Origin: Bacteriovoracia bacterium
Lineage (GTDB): Bacteria; Bdellovibrionota; Bacteriovoracia; Bacteriovoracales; Bacteriovoracaceae
Direction of reading: 5' to 3'
Assembly (NCBI GenBank): GCA_030431635.1
Contig: JAUIIL010000007.1
Coordinates: 174,151 to 238,150, forward strand
Length of the DNA stretch: 64,000 nt
How positions within the stretch are numbered: the stretch's first letter is position 1; every line of letters starts with the position of its first letter. The position numbers were made by a program, and so were the translations under genes. Below the pieces are notes generated by a model. The model was given only the letters and a program-made list of their open reading frames with translations. It was not told the origin of the DNA and did not search any database. Of the stretch, positions 18,067 through 27,425 are shown piece by piece.

Positions 18067-18956
18067 AAGAACTTAGTATAATTCTGTTAAATTATAATAG
18101 TTCAGACTACTCAATAGCTTGTGTCCACTCAATCCTTGAAGCAAAAAACGATGTTAATTATGAAATTATAATTGTTGATAACGATTCTCAAAAAAAGGAA
18201 CAAGAAAAGCTTATAAACTTTTGTGTAAAAAATAATATCAAGTACATCCTATCTGAAAAAAATGAAGGATTTGCTTCGGGAAATATGATTGGAGCAGAAA
18301 ATACAAAATCGAAGTATATTTTGTTTTTAAATAATGACACTCTCATTAGGGATGGTTTTTTAGATACAATGTTTGATTTTATGGAAAAAAATCCTGATGT
18401 TGGCCTTTGTGGTGGGCAAATGTATAATGAGAAAAATGTGTTAATTAACTCCTTTGGAAATCTCCCTTCTTTAATTGATAAGTATTTAGGTAAAACAACG
18501 GCAAGGATTATTTTTCCTCGAAGGTTTAAGAATCCTAAGAAAAAGCATTTAGGGCCTATTGAAGTTGGCTTTGTGAGTGGAAGTGCAATGTTTGTCAGGA
18601 GAGAATCCTTGGATGAGGTGGGTGGTTTAGACAAACGTTTTTTTCTCTACTGCGAAGAGGAAGATCTTGGACTAATGATGAGAAAAATTAATAAAAAGGT
18701 TTATCATATTCCTAATGCTATTTATATTCACTATTGTCATGTTTCAACAGGTCGTAGTTTTGAGATGGATCGAGAGTTTTATATTTCTCTGAATAAACTT
18801 TTAAAAAAGCATTATCACTTTGTTTACCGATTCTTTTTTAAGTTTTTTTATTTTTTTAAACATTTAAGAAAGTTTTATAAAAAAAATGAATTGAAAAAAA
18901 GTCTTCTTATCTTGCAAGGTCCAGCAGAGAAATTGTCTCTTAGATACAAACAATAA
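18063..18956 (+). CDS. Family 2 glycosyltransferase (rhamnosyltransferase-like)
   Basis: A 297-residue GT-A enzyme. It starts with ELSIILLNYNSSDYS, has DNDSQKKEQE as the first nucleotide-binding segment, the DXD-type FLNNDTLIRDGFL, and GSAMFVRRESLDEVGGLDKRFFLYCEEEDLGLMMR, the acceptor-side ED motif. The layout resembles WbbL-type rhamnosyltransferases, which fits a cluster that makes dTDP-rhamnose. The C-terminal tail is rich in Lys and Phe and may sit on the membrane. It is coupled to the polymerase/ligase gene. Confidence 0.82.
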   Translation: MKELSIILLNYNSSDYSIACVHSILEAKNDVNYEIIIVDNDSQKKEQEKLINFCVKNNIKYILSEKNEGFASGNMIGAENTKSKYILFLNNDTLIRDGFLDTMFDFMEKNPDVGLCGGQMYNEKNVLINSFGNLPSLIDKYLGKTTARIIFPRRFKNPKKKHLGPIEVGFVSGSAMFVRRESLDEVGGLDKRFFLYCEEEDLGLMMRKINKKVYHIPNAIYIHYCHVSTGRSFEMDREFYISLNKLLKKHYHFVYRFFFKFFYFFKHLRKFYKKNELKKSLLILQGPAEKLSLRYKQ

Positions 18957-19006
18957 AAATGCGCTGCGCTATTACCAGCTTAGACTTTCTGTATTAAATT
19001 AAGACT

Positions 19007-19768
19007 ATGAATTTATCTGTTATTATTATTACTAAAAATGAGGAAAGAAATATTCATCGTTGTTTGGAGTCTCTCAAATGGGCCCCGGAGATAATCGTTG
19101 CTGATAGCCACAGTAGTGACCAGACTCCAGAGATTGCTCAAAGTTTTGGAAACGTGAAACTTATTGATACGGACTGGCTGGGCTATTCGAAGACAAAAAG
19201 TTTGGCCATAGAGAATACTTCTCATGATTGGATTCTTTGGTTAGATGCTGATGAAAAAGTGACAGATGAATTAAAAGTAGAAATTGAAAAACTTTTTGAG
19301 TCCCCTGATGATCTTAAGAAATTTAGTGCTTATAAGATAAAAAGACGAAATTGGTTTATGAATCAAGAAGTTAAATATTCGGGATGGCAAAATGACTGGG
19401 TCGTTAGATTGTTCAGAAAAGATAAATGTCATTTTGATGATAAACATGTTCATGAGTCATTAGAAATAAGTGGAGATGTTGGAAAGCTAAAATCGTGTTT
19501 AAATCATTACACGTACACCAATCTTGAGGATTATTTAGAGAAATATAACAAATATAATCTTCTTTCAGCTCGAGATAAATTTTCAAAAACAAAGAAAGTA
19601 AATTTCTACCATCTTTTAATTAAACCATGGTTACGCTTTATGAGGCATTACGTTCTTCAGTTTGGGTTTTTAGATGGAAAGCTAGGAATAACACTTTGTA
19701 CAATGTCTGGAGTCAGTGTTTTTTTCCGCTATGTTAAAATATGGCGTATGCAGCATGGAGAAGAATAG
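19007..19768 (+). CDS. Family 2 glycosyltransferase, LPS-core WaaE/KdtX-like
   Basis: A 253-residue GT-A enzyme with LSVIIITKNEERNIHRCLES, VADSHSSDQT, ILWLDADEKVTDEL (DXD) and the RLFRKDKCHFDDKHVHE segment. This matches the WaaE/KdtX-type group that adds glucose to the LPS inner core and is usually found beside heptosyltransferase genes, as here. The start lies 50 bases after the preceding gene; the end overlaps the next gene. Confidence 0.82.
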   Translation: MNLSVIIITKNEERNIHRCLESLKWAPEIIVADSHSSDQTPEIAQSFGNVKLIDTDWLGYSKTKSLAIENTSHDWILWLDADEKVTDELKVEIEKLFESPDDLKKFSAYKIKRRNWFMNQEVKYSGWQNDWVVRLFRKDKCHFDDKHVHESLEISGDVGKLKSCLNHYTYTNLEDYLEKYNKYNLLSARDKFSKTKKVNFYHLLIKPWLRFMRHYVLQFGFLDGKLGITLCTMSGVSVFFRYVKIWRMQHGEE

Positions 19769-20769
19769 TGAAGGCATGGGTTGAAAAAGGGGCTTCCTAT
19801 AATCATAAAGGCCTGGAGAAATTTAAAAACCTCAAAGAAGATGAAGTTAAAAAAATTGTAGTGATAAGACATGCAGCACTTGGGGATATGGTTCAAACGC
19901 GCCCTTTTTTATATGAGTTAAAAAGATTATTTCCTAAAGCCAAAATTCTTTTAAGTATTTTCTCTACTTACCAAGTAGGGGCTCCAGTTGATTTGGTGGA
20001 TGAAGTTCAGGTCGTTGATAGGAAAAACCAGTCTCTTTTTTATCTAAGAAATAAAGCAAAAGAATTGAAAGATATTGATGTTCTTTTTGATCTAGCAGCA
20101 ACATCCAAATCTTATTTTCTCTCTTTTTTTTCAACCGCAAAAGTTAAACTAGGATTTCCCTACAGAGTAATGCCTTGGCTTTATGATATTAGATTGTTGC
20201 GAAGTGATTTTAAATACGAGGCGGAACTTCTCATTGATTTTCTAAGCCTTTTTGGCCATAAGGCACAATATCCTTTGAATTTTTTTTGGCCTCAGCATTC
20301 AAATGAAAGTTCAAATAAAGAGATAGCTTTTTTTATGAGCTCATCAACCTTAAATAAGAACTATCCTCAAGAGAAAGTTTTCACAATTATCTCTGAGCTT
20401 GCCCAGCACTTCACTGATTATACTGTTACGATTGTTCAGGGGGTGGGTGAGAGTGAAAAATTTTTGGATTTGTATGAAAGTTTAAAAAAATTTTCTAACA
20501 TACGTTTGAGAGAAACGACATCGCTGGATGAATTAATCCAATGGATGTCTTCAATATCACTTCTCATATCAAATGATACTGGGGTGAGACATGTTGCTCT
20601 TGGTACACATACACCAACATTAGGAATTTTTAATATTACAGTGCCTTATAGAAACTGGCCAAGATATGAAAGGCAGCATGAATGCCTTTTTAATAAGGAT
20701 GGCTCTTTTATTGATGAGAAAGAGGTTATATCTTCTGCGATTAGGATGATTGAGGAGAGAGCTCATTAA
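19768..20769 (+). CDS. Heptosyltransferase-family (GT9) protein
   Basis: A GT9 (ADP-heptose:LPS heptosyltransferase) family member with IVVIRHAALGDMVQTRPFL, the family's N-terminal motif, and LLISNDTGVRHVALGTHTPT, the donor-binding motif. It would act on the LPS core at the inner face of the cytoplasmic membrane. I prefer a GTG start at 19768: it overlaps the previous stop codon by one base and has GGAGAAG upstream. An in-frame ATG at 19741 would add nine residues and is the alternative. It is followed directly by a second GT9 gene. Confidence 0.85.
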   Translation: MKAWVEKGASYNHKGLEKFKNLKEDEVKKIVVIRHAALGDMVQTRPFLYELKRLFPKAKILLSIFSTYQVGAPVDLVDEVQVVDRKNQSLFYLRNKAKELKDIDVLFDLAATSKSYFLSFFSTAKVKLGFPYRVMPWLYDIRLLRSDFKYEAELLIDFLSLFGHKAQYPLNFFWPQHSNESSNKEIAFFMSSSTLNKNYPQEKVFTIISELAQHFTDYTVTIVQGVGESEKFLDLYESLKKFSNIRLRETTSLDELIQWMSSISLLISNDTGVRHVALGTHTPTLGIFNITVPYRNWPRYERQHECLFNKDGSFIDEKEVISSAIRMIEERAH

Positions 20770-20770
20770 A

Positions 20771-21775
20771 ATGAGAATATGTATCAGCAGAACAGATAGT
20801 ATTGGTGATGTTGTTTTAACTCTTCCTCTAGCTCAAATTTTAAAAGAAGAACTTCCTCATTGTGAGATTTTATTTCTGGGAAAAACTTATACTATCCCAA
20901 TCCTTAATAAAATTAAGTCAATTGATGAAGTTATTAATTATGATGAGATACAAAAATATTCCTTTCATAAACAGGTCGAGTTCTTAAGAACTAAAAATAT
21001 TGATGTTTTTATTCATGTCTTTCCTAATAAAAACATTGCATGGTTAGCAAAGAAAGCAAAAATTCCAGTGAGAATTGGAACTTCTCGAAGAGTTTTTCAT
21101 TGGTTTACTTGTAATAAAAGAGTTTCTTTCTCAAGAAAAAAATCGATACTTCATGAGTCTCAACTGAATTTAAAACTTTTAAACCCTTTAATTGGTGAAA
21201 AAAACTTAAAGATTTCATCTTTGAGCGAAAAAATTGAGTTTTCAAAGCTGCCTTCTTTGAAAGAAGAGATAAAAAGTAAACTCGATCCGAAGCGCTTTAA
21301 TCTTATCTTACATCCAAAATCGCAGGGAAGTGCTGTTGAGTGGGGGACAAAAAACTTTACTAGGCTTATCGAACTTTTGCCTCAGGATAGATTTAAAATT
21401 TTTATCACAGGAACTTCAAAAGAAAGAGAGTTAGTTAAAGACTTTCTTGAACAAACAAAAACACAAGTTGAGGACCTCACGGGTAAACTCAGTTTAGATG
21501 AATTTATTAGTTTTATTAATGAATCTGATGGGTTAGTGGCCTGTAGCACTGGTCCTCTTCATCTTAGCTCAGTGCTTGGGAAGTATACTCTAGGTCTTTA
21601 CTCAGAAAAAAGACCAATTCACTCTGGCCGTTGGGGACCAATTGGGAAAAAATCTGAAGTGATTACCAATACTGATTTTCATATCTCACCCGATTCTGAT
21701 CCTGTTTTAGAAATTCAAGGAATCCTACCTGAAAGGGTGAGTGAAAAGGTCATGAATTGGGTGGGAAAATCTTAA
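20771..21775 (+). CDS. Second heptosyltransferase-family (GT9) protein
   Basis: A 334-residue GT9 enzyme starting MRICISRTDSIGDVVLTLP, the canonical N-terminus, with LILHPKSQGSAVEW and GLVACSTGPLHLSSVLGK in the C-terminal domain. The ATG at 20771 is one base after the previous stop codon and has the GGAGAGAG of the preceding gene's tail upstream; an open extension of seven codons is less likely. Two adjacent GT9 genes suggest sequential additions to the LPS inner core, or heptose-like additions. It is the last recognisable glycan gene of the cluster. Confidence 0.86.
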   Translation: MRICISRTDSIGDVVLTLPLAQILKEELPHCEILFLGKTYTIPILNKIKSIDEVINYDEIQKYSFHKQVEFLRTKNIDVFIHVFPNKNIAWLAKKAKIPVRIGTSRRVFHWFTCNKRVSFSRKKSILHESQLNLKLLNPLIGEKNLKISSLSEKIEFSKLPSLKEEIKSKLDPKRFNLILHPKSQGSAVEWGTKNFTRLIELLPQDRFKIFITGTSKERELVKDFLEQTKTQVEDLTGKLSLDEFISFINESDGLVACSTGPLHLSSVLGKYTLGLYSEKRPIHSGRWGPIGKKSEVITNTDFHISPDSDPVLEIQGILPERVSEKVMNWVGKS

Positions 21776-21828
21776 TAAGTCATCAAAATCTGATAAAGAA
21801 CTAAAGAAAATTGCTCGATAAGTTGAGC

Positions 21829-22452
21829 ATGACGTTACTATGGCTTATTTTTACTTCAACATTTCTATACGCTAATACTTATTTAGCCAGTGAGGTTGGT
21901 TGTCAAAAATGGAAAGAAAAAAGAGTTCAAACTTTTTGGGAGCAAGTTGAATTAGAAAGTTTTATTGAGAATTCTAAAAACTTTTTTTCTCAGGCCAAAA
22001 GTGTTCAAAATTTAAATGATTTAGAAAAAATACATCATTCCGTATTTAATACTTCGATGAAAAATATTAATGAAAAAGTAAATATTAAGATGTCTTATGA
22101 ATTTAATGGAGAAGAGTTAAAAAGTGTGAAAACTTTCACTCATCAAGATGGTCATTTAAGTTCAAAAAATTCTGGAGTTGAATCACTCTTAGATACTTAT
22201 AGAAAAACGAAAGAATTTAAATTTGTGATGTCTTACAATAAAGACGGAGAAATGACTTCTCATGTTATTCATGAGTTTAAAGATGGAAGCAAGGTTGTTT
22301 TTCCAGTTGAGGACTATTTAATTCTAAGTATGTCAAAGTCATGCAAAAGATACTATAAAGTCTCTGAAAGCAAATATCTAAAAAATCAAAAGAAGTTGAG
22401 AGCACCCGCTCAAAAGTCTAAGAAAGAAGATTCTGAAAATCTTCCATTGTAA
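21829..22452 (+). CDS. Hypothetical exported protein
   Basis: A 207-residue protein I do not recognise. The ATG at 21829 opens a clear signal peptide (MTLLWLIFTSTFLYANTYLA), so the product is probably periplasmic or secreted; a TTG 18 bases upstream is possible but unneeded. The mature part is Lys/Ser-rich with two Cys (one early, one late) and no recognisable domain. Its last 35 bases overlap the 3' end of the convergent SNF2 helicase gene. Confidence 0.6.
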   Translation: MTLLWLIFTSTFLYANTYLASEVGCQKWKEKRVQTFWEQVELESFIENSKNFFSQAKSVQNLNDLEKIHHSVFNTSMKNINEKVNIKMSYEFNGEELKSVKTFTHQDGHLSSKNSGVESLLDTYRKTKEFKFVMSYNKDGEMTSHVIHEFKDGSKVVFPVEDYLILSMSKSCKRYYKVSESKYLKNQKKLRAPAQKSKKEDSENLPL

Positions 22453-25400
22453 GTTTACCGTTAAAAAAGTTTTCATCGTCTTCGGCCATTAGGTCTTTAA
22501 AAAGCTCTTTCTTATTATTTTGCAGGACAAGAACCTTTTCCTCAATAGAGTCTTTAATAATAGGTCTATAAACTGTAAGCTTATTCTCTTGCCCAATTCT
22601 GTGAGCCCTATCGATTGCTTGATTTTCAACTGCTGGATTCCACCAAGGGTCCATAAGAAAAATATAACTGGCAGCAGTTAAATTCAGTCCAAATCCACCG
22701 GCCTTAAGTGAAATGAGAAAAATAGTAGAATCTCCTTCTTGAAACTTATCGACCTCTTGTTGTCTTTTTTTCATATTTTGAGAGCCATCAATTCGAGAAA
22801 ACTTCCATTTCTTAGAAACAATATTGTTTTGTATGAAATCAAGATAAGTCGTAAATTGAGAGAAAATAATAGCTTTGTGACCTTCCTCTACAATTTGTTC
22901 TAAATTCTCGATTAAAAACTCTATTTTGGCCGAATGGAAAAGATTATCTTTTTTCTGCCAGAGACAAAGTTGTCTGAGTTCGAGTAGGTTTTTTAAAACT
23001 TCTCCATACTTACGATTAGCGGTCACATTAGTAACCCTTTGCTTGATTTTAAGTAGTTTTGTAATATAGTTATTTTTCTCTTCTTGTGAGAAAGGAATAT
23101 AGATATATTGTTCAACTTTATCTGGTAATTCTTTTAATACCTGCTCTTTCGTTCTTCTTAAGATAAACGGACGAACAGTCTGTCTGGCAAGTAAGCGGTT
23201 CTTTTTAGATGATTGGGAACGAATGAAGCCTAATTCTCCCCAAACTCCAGGAACAGCCAGGTCCATTATATTATAAAATTCAGAAAGATCATTTTCAACG
23301 GGTGTACCTGTTAAGCAAATTCTAAATCGACTACGTAAATTTCTCGCAGCACTGGCCCCAAGAGATTTGATGTTTTTAAGTTGTTGGACTTCATCAAAAA
23401 TAACAATGTCGAAGTTAACATCACTGAATTGCTCAATAGATTCTTTCTTCATGACTCCGTAGCTAGTGAGAATGATTTTTTCGTTACCTTGAAGAGCTCG
23501 CCCCTCACCATAATAAACATTCGTAGTCATATTAGAAAATTTATTTATTTCATTTTCCCAGTTAATGAGAATAGAGACAGGACAAATAATAATTGCTTTT
23601 TCAATCTTATCTAAAATACTTTGAAGGAACATAATGGTTTGTAGTGTTTTCCCAAGTCCCATATCATCGGCCAAACAAGCTCCAAAACCATTCTCAAAAA
23701 GAAATCTAAGCCAATGATAGCCATCTAATTGATAATCCCGAGCAATAGAGACAAAATTTGCAGGAACTGGAAACTTAGGTATTGATTTTAAGTTAAGAAG
23801 CTTTTCGCAAAGATCTGTTTCCTCTTTTGTGAGTGCACCTTCAATTCCAAGTTTTTTTAACTCAAAAAGCTCAAATATTCTGGCACGCTGAAAGTTAAGT
23901 TTAAATTTTTGTGCTTTGGTATTTTTTGTCAGCTTATTAATGGCTTCAAATTTAGTATATTTTTTCATAAATTTGAGAATTTTCTTCTGTTCGGAATCTA
24001 AAATAACAAGCCTATCTTTTGTAATAAGAAAATTGTCAGAGAGTTCTGATTTTTTGATAATTTCAATGTCTTCTTCACTAACAGACATTGTTAGGTCAAA
24101 CCAATTAAGATTTGAACTCTCTCGCTCAAAACGAATTGAAGAAGACCAGTTTTTTATTTTAAAGTCATTATAAAAGATATCCAGGCCTAGTTCTTGGCAG
24201 GTATGATAAAATTTAGCGATGCCTTCGAGTAAGCTTGATTTTAAAATTTCAAAACTAACAACTTTTTCATCATGCTCAATTTGAGAAAAACGAAACAAGT
24301 TGCTACCAAAAGAATTAAATAAAGATGAAATAACTATTCTAATAATTTTTGTATCTACTTTCAGATGAGCTTTTGTCCTCTGTTCAAATAAGGTAAGAAA
24401 GTCTTTCTCGATAAGAATATCTATCCACTGAGAAAGATAGTCTCTTTTATCAGAACCATAGGTATGTTTCTTATAGTAAGTAGTTTTTGTTTCAAATGAC
24501 TCCAGTAAAGATTGAATGAATTCTTCAGCATCGTTTTTAGTACGAAAACTATTTAAGAGACCATTGTCATAAACAATTGTTGAAAAAAACTCAGGAGGCG
24601 TTACTTTGTTTTCTTTTGAATCGAATGTTTCGATACAAAATTTTAAGTAGTTTTTTCTTTTACTTTTATCTATTTTAAATCGAAGGTTTAACTTCTCGAC
24701 AGGATAGAGACTTAGGGGAACGTCATTGTCATAAAGCTCTAAAATATTTTTATCTGTTAGTTCCGTTGTTAAACGAATGAAGTCATTAAAACTATAATCA
24801 AGCTCTTTTCCTTTTAGTTTTCTGACAAGTGTTTTGAGTTCTGCTGGTTGATGAAAGGCTTCTCCTGTTTCCCAATTAAAAATATAGAGGTACTCAAAAA
24901 GAGAGATTTTATGAAAAATTTCATCACTACTATTTTTTAAAGAAAAAATAGGGACTAGTTTTTTATCAGCATTATATAAGAGCTCATATTCAGGAAAATG
25001 ATGAGCTGGTTGCAAGCTTAAAATAATTTTCTGATCAAGTTCTCTTGGTAGAGGAAAATTAATAACCTTTTGATTAACTAACGTGTACTGAAGTGAAGAG
25101 TAAGTACTATTTTGATTTGAACCAGGTAGTCGATTGGCTCCTTTAATAATACTCCCGTAAACTTCAGGATGAACTCCTTGGTTGATAAGAGAGAGGTGTT
25201 TTGCCTCTTTTCCTCTTTCTCCCAATTTTTCGCTTAATAAAAAATGAAGAAAAAGAGAAGCAACATGATGACAGTGATTTTCTTCACTCCAAACCTTACA
25301 GTTACAATTGCTAGTGAGTTTAAAAGGATCTCTTTTAAAGCTCATTCGGGTTTCATATTTAGAATTCAGGAGCATTAAACCTGAAATAGTGAAAAATCGA

Positions 25401-25528
25401 TCAGAGTTTCCTTTTTGAAAAGAAATACTTATCTGAGAGTTTTCTACAATACTCTTGGCCTTAGGAATGTAGGATGGGGGGAAATAGGAAGAAATTTTCT
25501 GTATAAGTTCTTGAGCGACAAGCAACAT
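22418..25528 (-). CDS. SWIM zinc-finger SNF2-family DNA helicase/ATPase
   Basis: A 1036-residue protein. Residues ~75-88 form a SWIM finger (Cys75-x-Cys77, then Cys86-x-His88). A poorly conserved middle section follows, then a SNF2 core in the C-terminal half: DDMGLGKT (Walker A), DEVQQLKN (DExx box), CLTGTPVEN (motif III) and AIDRAHRIGQ (motif VI). Such proteins remodel nucleic acid-protein complexes; in bacteria their role is mostly unknown, with RapA and defence ATPases as distant relatives. It stands alone and is convergent with the small exported-protein gene. About 140 bases separate it from rpoD. Confidence 0.9.
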   Translation of the reverse strand: MLLVAQELIQKISSYFPPSYIPKAKSIVENSQISISFQKGNSDRFFTISGLMLLNSKYETRMSFKRDPFKLTSNCNCKVWSEENHCHHVASLFLHFLLSEKLGERGKEAKHLSLINQGVHPEVYGSIIKGANRLPGSNQNSTYSSLQYTLVNQKVINFPLPRELDQKIILSLQPAHHFPEYELLYNADKKLVPIFSLKNSSDEIFHKISLFEYLYIFNWETGEAFHQPAELKTLVRKLKGKELDYSFNDFIRLTTELTDKNILELYDNDVPLSLYPVEKLNLRFKIDKSKRKNYLKFCIETFDSKENKVTPPEFFSTIVYDNGLLNSFRTKNDAEEFIQSLLESFETKTTYYKKHTYGSDKRDYLSQWIDILIEKDFLTLFEQRTKAHLKVDTKIIRIVISSLFNSFGSNLFRFSQIEHDEKVVSFEILKSSLLEGIAKFYHTCQELGLDIFYNDFKIKNWSSSIRFERESSNLNWFDLTMSVSEEDIEIIKKSELSDNFLITKDRLVILDSEQKKILKFMKKYTKFEAINKLTKNTKAQKFKLNFQRARIFELFELKKLGIEGALTKEETDLCEKLLNLKSIPKFPVPANFVSIARDYQLDGYHWLRFLFENGFGACLADDMGLGKTLQTIMFLQSILDKIEKAIIICPVSILINWENEINKFSNMTTNVYYGEGRALQGNEKIILTSYGVMKKESIEQFSDVNFDIVIFDEVQQLKNIKSLGASAARNLRSRFRICLTGTPVENDLSEFYNIMDLAVPGVWGELGFIRSQSSKKNRLLARQTVRPFILRRTKEQVLKELPDKVEQYIYIPFSQEEKNNYITKLLKIKQRVTNVTANRKYGEVLKNLLELRQLCLWQKKDNLFHSAKIEFLIENLEQIVEEGHKAIIFSQFTTYLDFIQNNIVSKKWKFSRIDGSQNMKKRQQEVDKFQEGDSTIFLISLKAGGFGLNLTAASYIFLMDPWWNPAVENQAIDRAHRIGQENKLTVYRPIIKDSIEEKVLVLQNNKKELFKDLMAEDDENFFNGKLTMEDFQNLLS

Positions 25529-25631
25529 TTAACAATTCTCGCTTTGTTAACAACGTTAAAAGTTACATTATAGACGATTTTATACAGTCTCTTAAGGGGC
25601 AAAATGAAAAAATATGAATATTTAAAAAAAG

Positions 25632-25660
25632 AAAGACTCAGAAGGGCTTTCTGAGTCTTT
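25632..25660 (-). terminator. Rho-independent terminator after rpoD
   Basis: A perfect 12-bp stem (AAAGACTCAGAA / TTCTGAGTCTTT) with a 5-base loop lies just beyond the rpoD stop. On the minus strand it is followed by a U run (A run at 25624-25630). The plus-strand side also has a short T run, but no plus-strand gene ends here. Confidence 0.9.
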
Positions 25661-25670
25661 TTGTTTAGTC

Positions 25671-27413
25671 TTAATTATCAATATAGGACTTAAGTAGTTT
25701 TGAACGGCTTGGATGACGCAACTTTCTTAGGGCCTTGGCCTCTATCTGACGAATACGCTCTCTTGTAACGAAGAAATCTTGCCCAACTTCTTCGAGCGTA
25801 TGATCGGATTTCTCTCCAATCCCAAAGCGCATTCTCAATACTTTTTCTTCACGTGGCGTTAGGGTTGAGAGTATTGCTCTGGTTTGTTCAGAAAGAGTGA
25901 TACTTGTCACAGCATCTGCCGGAGAAATAATTTTCTTGTCTTCAATAAAGTCTCCTAAAGAGCTATCTTCCTCTTCTCCAATTGGAGTTTCTAGGGAAAT
26001 AGGTTCTTTTGAGATTTTGAATACTTTTTTGACTTTATCAACAGACATGTCCATTTTTTCAGCAATTTCTTCTGGAGTTGGTTCTCTACCCAGTTCCTGA
26101 ACAAGTTGTCTAGATGTTCTTGCGAGTTTATTAATTGTTTCAATCATGTGAACCGGAATTCTGATTGTTCGTCCTTGATCGGCAATTGCTCTTGTGATGG
26201 CTTGTCGAATCCACCAAGTGGCATAAGTTGAAAACTTATATCCTCGACGGTATTCAAATTTATCAACGGCTTTCATCAAACCAATATTTCCTTCTTGAAT
26301 AAGATCAAGAAATTGCAGTCCTCTATTGGTATATTTTTTAGAAATAGAAACGACAAGCCTGAGGTTTGCCTCAACTAGCTGTGCTTTTGCTTGGTCAGCT
26401 TTCTCTTCACCCGTTGTAATAATATTATAAACTCTCTGGATATCTTCAAATGTCATCCCGGCATCAATTGAGAGTCTTCTGAGTTTTCTTAAATTATCTT
26501 CTTGGTTCCTGATGAGTTGTTCAATTTTTGCATCTGTTGTGAACAGTTTTCTTGCAAGTCTTCTTTTGTAAGCGTCATTTTCCATGACTTTTTCAAAAAG
26601 TTCTCTGTATTGATCATCTGTTTCAACTTCCAAAAATTTGTAGATTCTATCTTGTTGTTCATAGAGAGCACTAAATTGGTGGTAGTAGCTTTTAACAGGT
26701 TCAACAAAGCTGTTGATAATCTTTCTGTTAAAGGTAAGGTCTACGAGAGACTCTTTAATCTCTTCAAAAGCTTTTGATTGCTCGCTATCAAACTTTTTTA
26801 ATGTTCCATCTTCTTGCAGGTTAGAATCAAGAAGGTTTTGAAGTTTTTCAACGACGTCTAGAATTGTTTTTCTGACCTTATTAATTTCTTTTTCTGAAGA
26901 GTCATCATCCAAACCTCTTACTAAGTCTTTAACGAATTCGCTTTGGTTTTCAGCATGAAGTATTTTTTCTTTAAGTCTTAAAATTTCTTGAAGAGCATGA
27001 GTTGAAGATAAGGAAGACTGGATGATTTCTTTCTCACCTTCTTCAATTTCCTTTGCAATTTTTACTTCACCTTCTCTTGTAAGAAGTGCAACGGAGCCCA
27101 TTTTCTTTAAGTAAAGTTTTACAGGGTCACTGGATGTTGTTTTTAGATAAGCCTTCTCCTCAGCAATATCATTATCCATAACGTCGCTAATAAGATCGAT
27201 TTCATCGACGGAGTCATCTTCATCTCCTGCAAAAATGATAGAAATCTTGCTTTCATCAATTTTAGCAAGAATGAGATCGATGTCTTGTGGATCAACGATT
27301 CCAGCAGGAATCGCATCGTTAATGTCATCAGGTGTAAGAGATTCTTGATCCTTGCCTCTTGCGATGAGTTTTGAAAAATCTTTTGAATTTAAAAAAGTTG
27401 CTAAAACTGCCAT
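25671..27413 (-). CDS. rpoD: RNA polymerase primary sigma factor (sigma-70)
   Basis: A 580-residue housekeeping sigma factor. The N-terminal ~60 residues look like region 1.1 and are followed by an acidic stretch. [20 protein letters not shown] is region 1.2. [36 protein letters not shown] and [15 protein letters not shown] form region 2, including the -10 recognition helix. [13 protein letters not shown] is in region 3, and [18 protein letters not shown] is the region 4 helix-turn-helix for the -35 element. It is the last gene of a trmB-dnaG-rpoD operon, 12 bases after dnaG, and ends in a strong terminator. Confidence 0.97.
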   Translation of the reverse strand: MAVLATFLNSKDFSKLIARGKDQESLTPDDINDAIPAGIVDPQDIDLILAKIDESKISIIFAGDEDDSVDEIDLISDVMDNDIAEEKAYLKTTSSDPVKLYLKKMGSVALLTREGEVKIAKEIEEGEKEIIQSSLSSTHALQEILRLKEKILHAENQSEFVKDLVRGLDDDSSEKEINKVRKTILDVVEKLQNLLDSNLQEDGTLKKFDSEQSKAFEEIKESLVDLTFNRKIINSFVEPVKSYYHQFSALYEQQDRIYKFLEVETDDQYRELFEKVMENDAYKRRLARKLFTTDAKIEQLIRNQEDNLRKLRRLSIDAGMTFEDIQRVYNIITTGEEKADQAKAQLVEANLRLVVSISKKYTNRGLQFLDLIQEGNIGLMKAVDKFEYRRGYKFSTYATWWIRQAITRAIADQGRTIRIPVHMIETINKLARTSRQLVQELGREPTPEEIAEKMDMSVDKVKKVFKISKEPISLETPIGEEEDSSLGDFIEDKKIISPADAVTSITLSEQTRAILSTLTPREEKVLRMRFGIGEKSDHTLEEVGQDFFVTRERIRQIEAKALRKLRHPSRSKLLKSYIDN

Positions 27414-27425
27414 TATTCTTTACTC

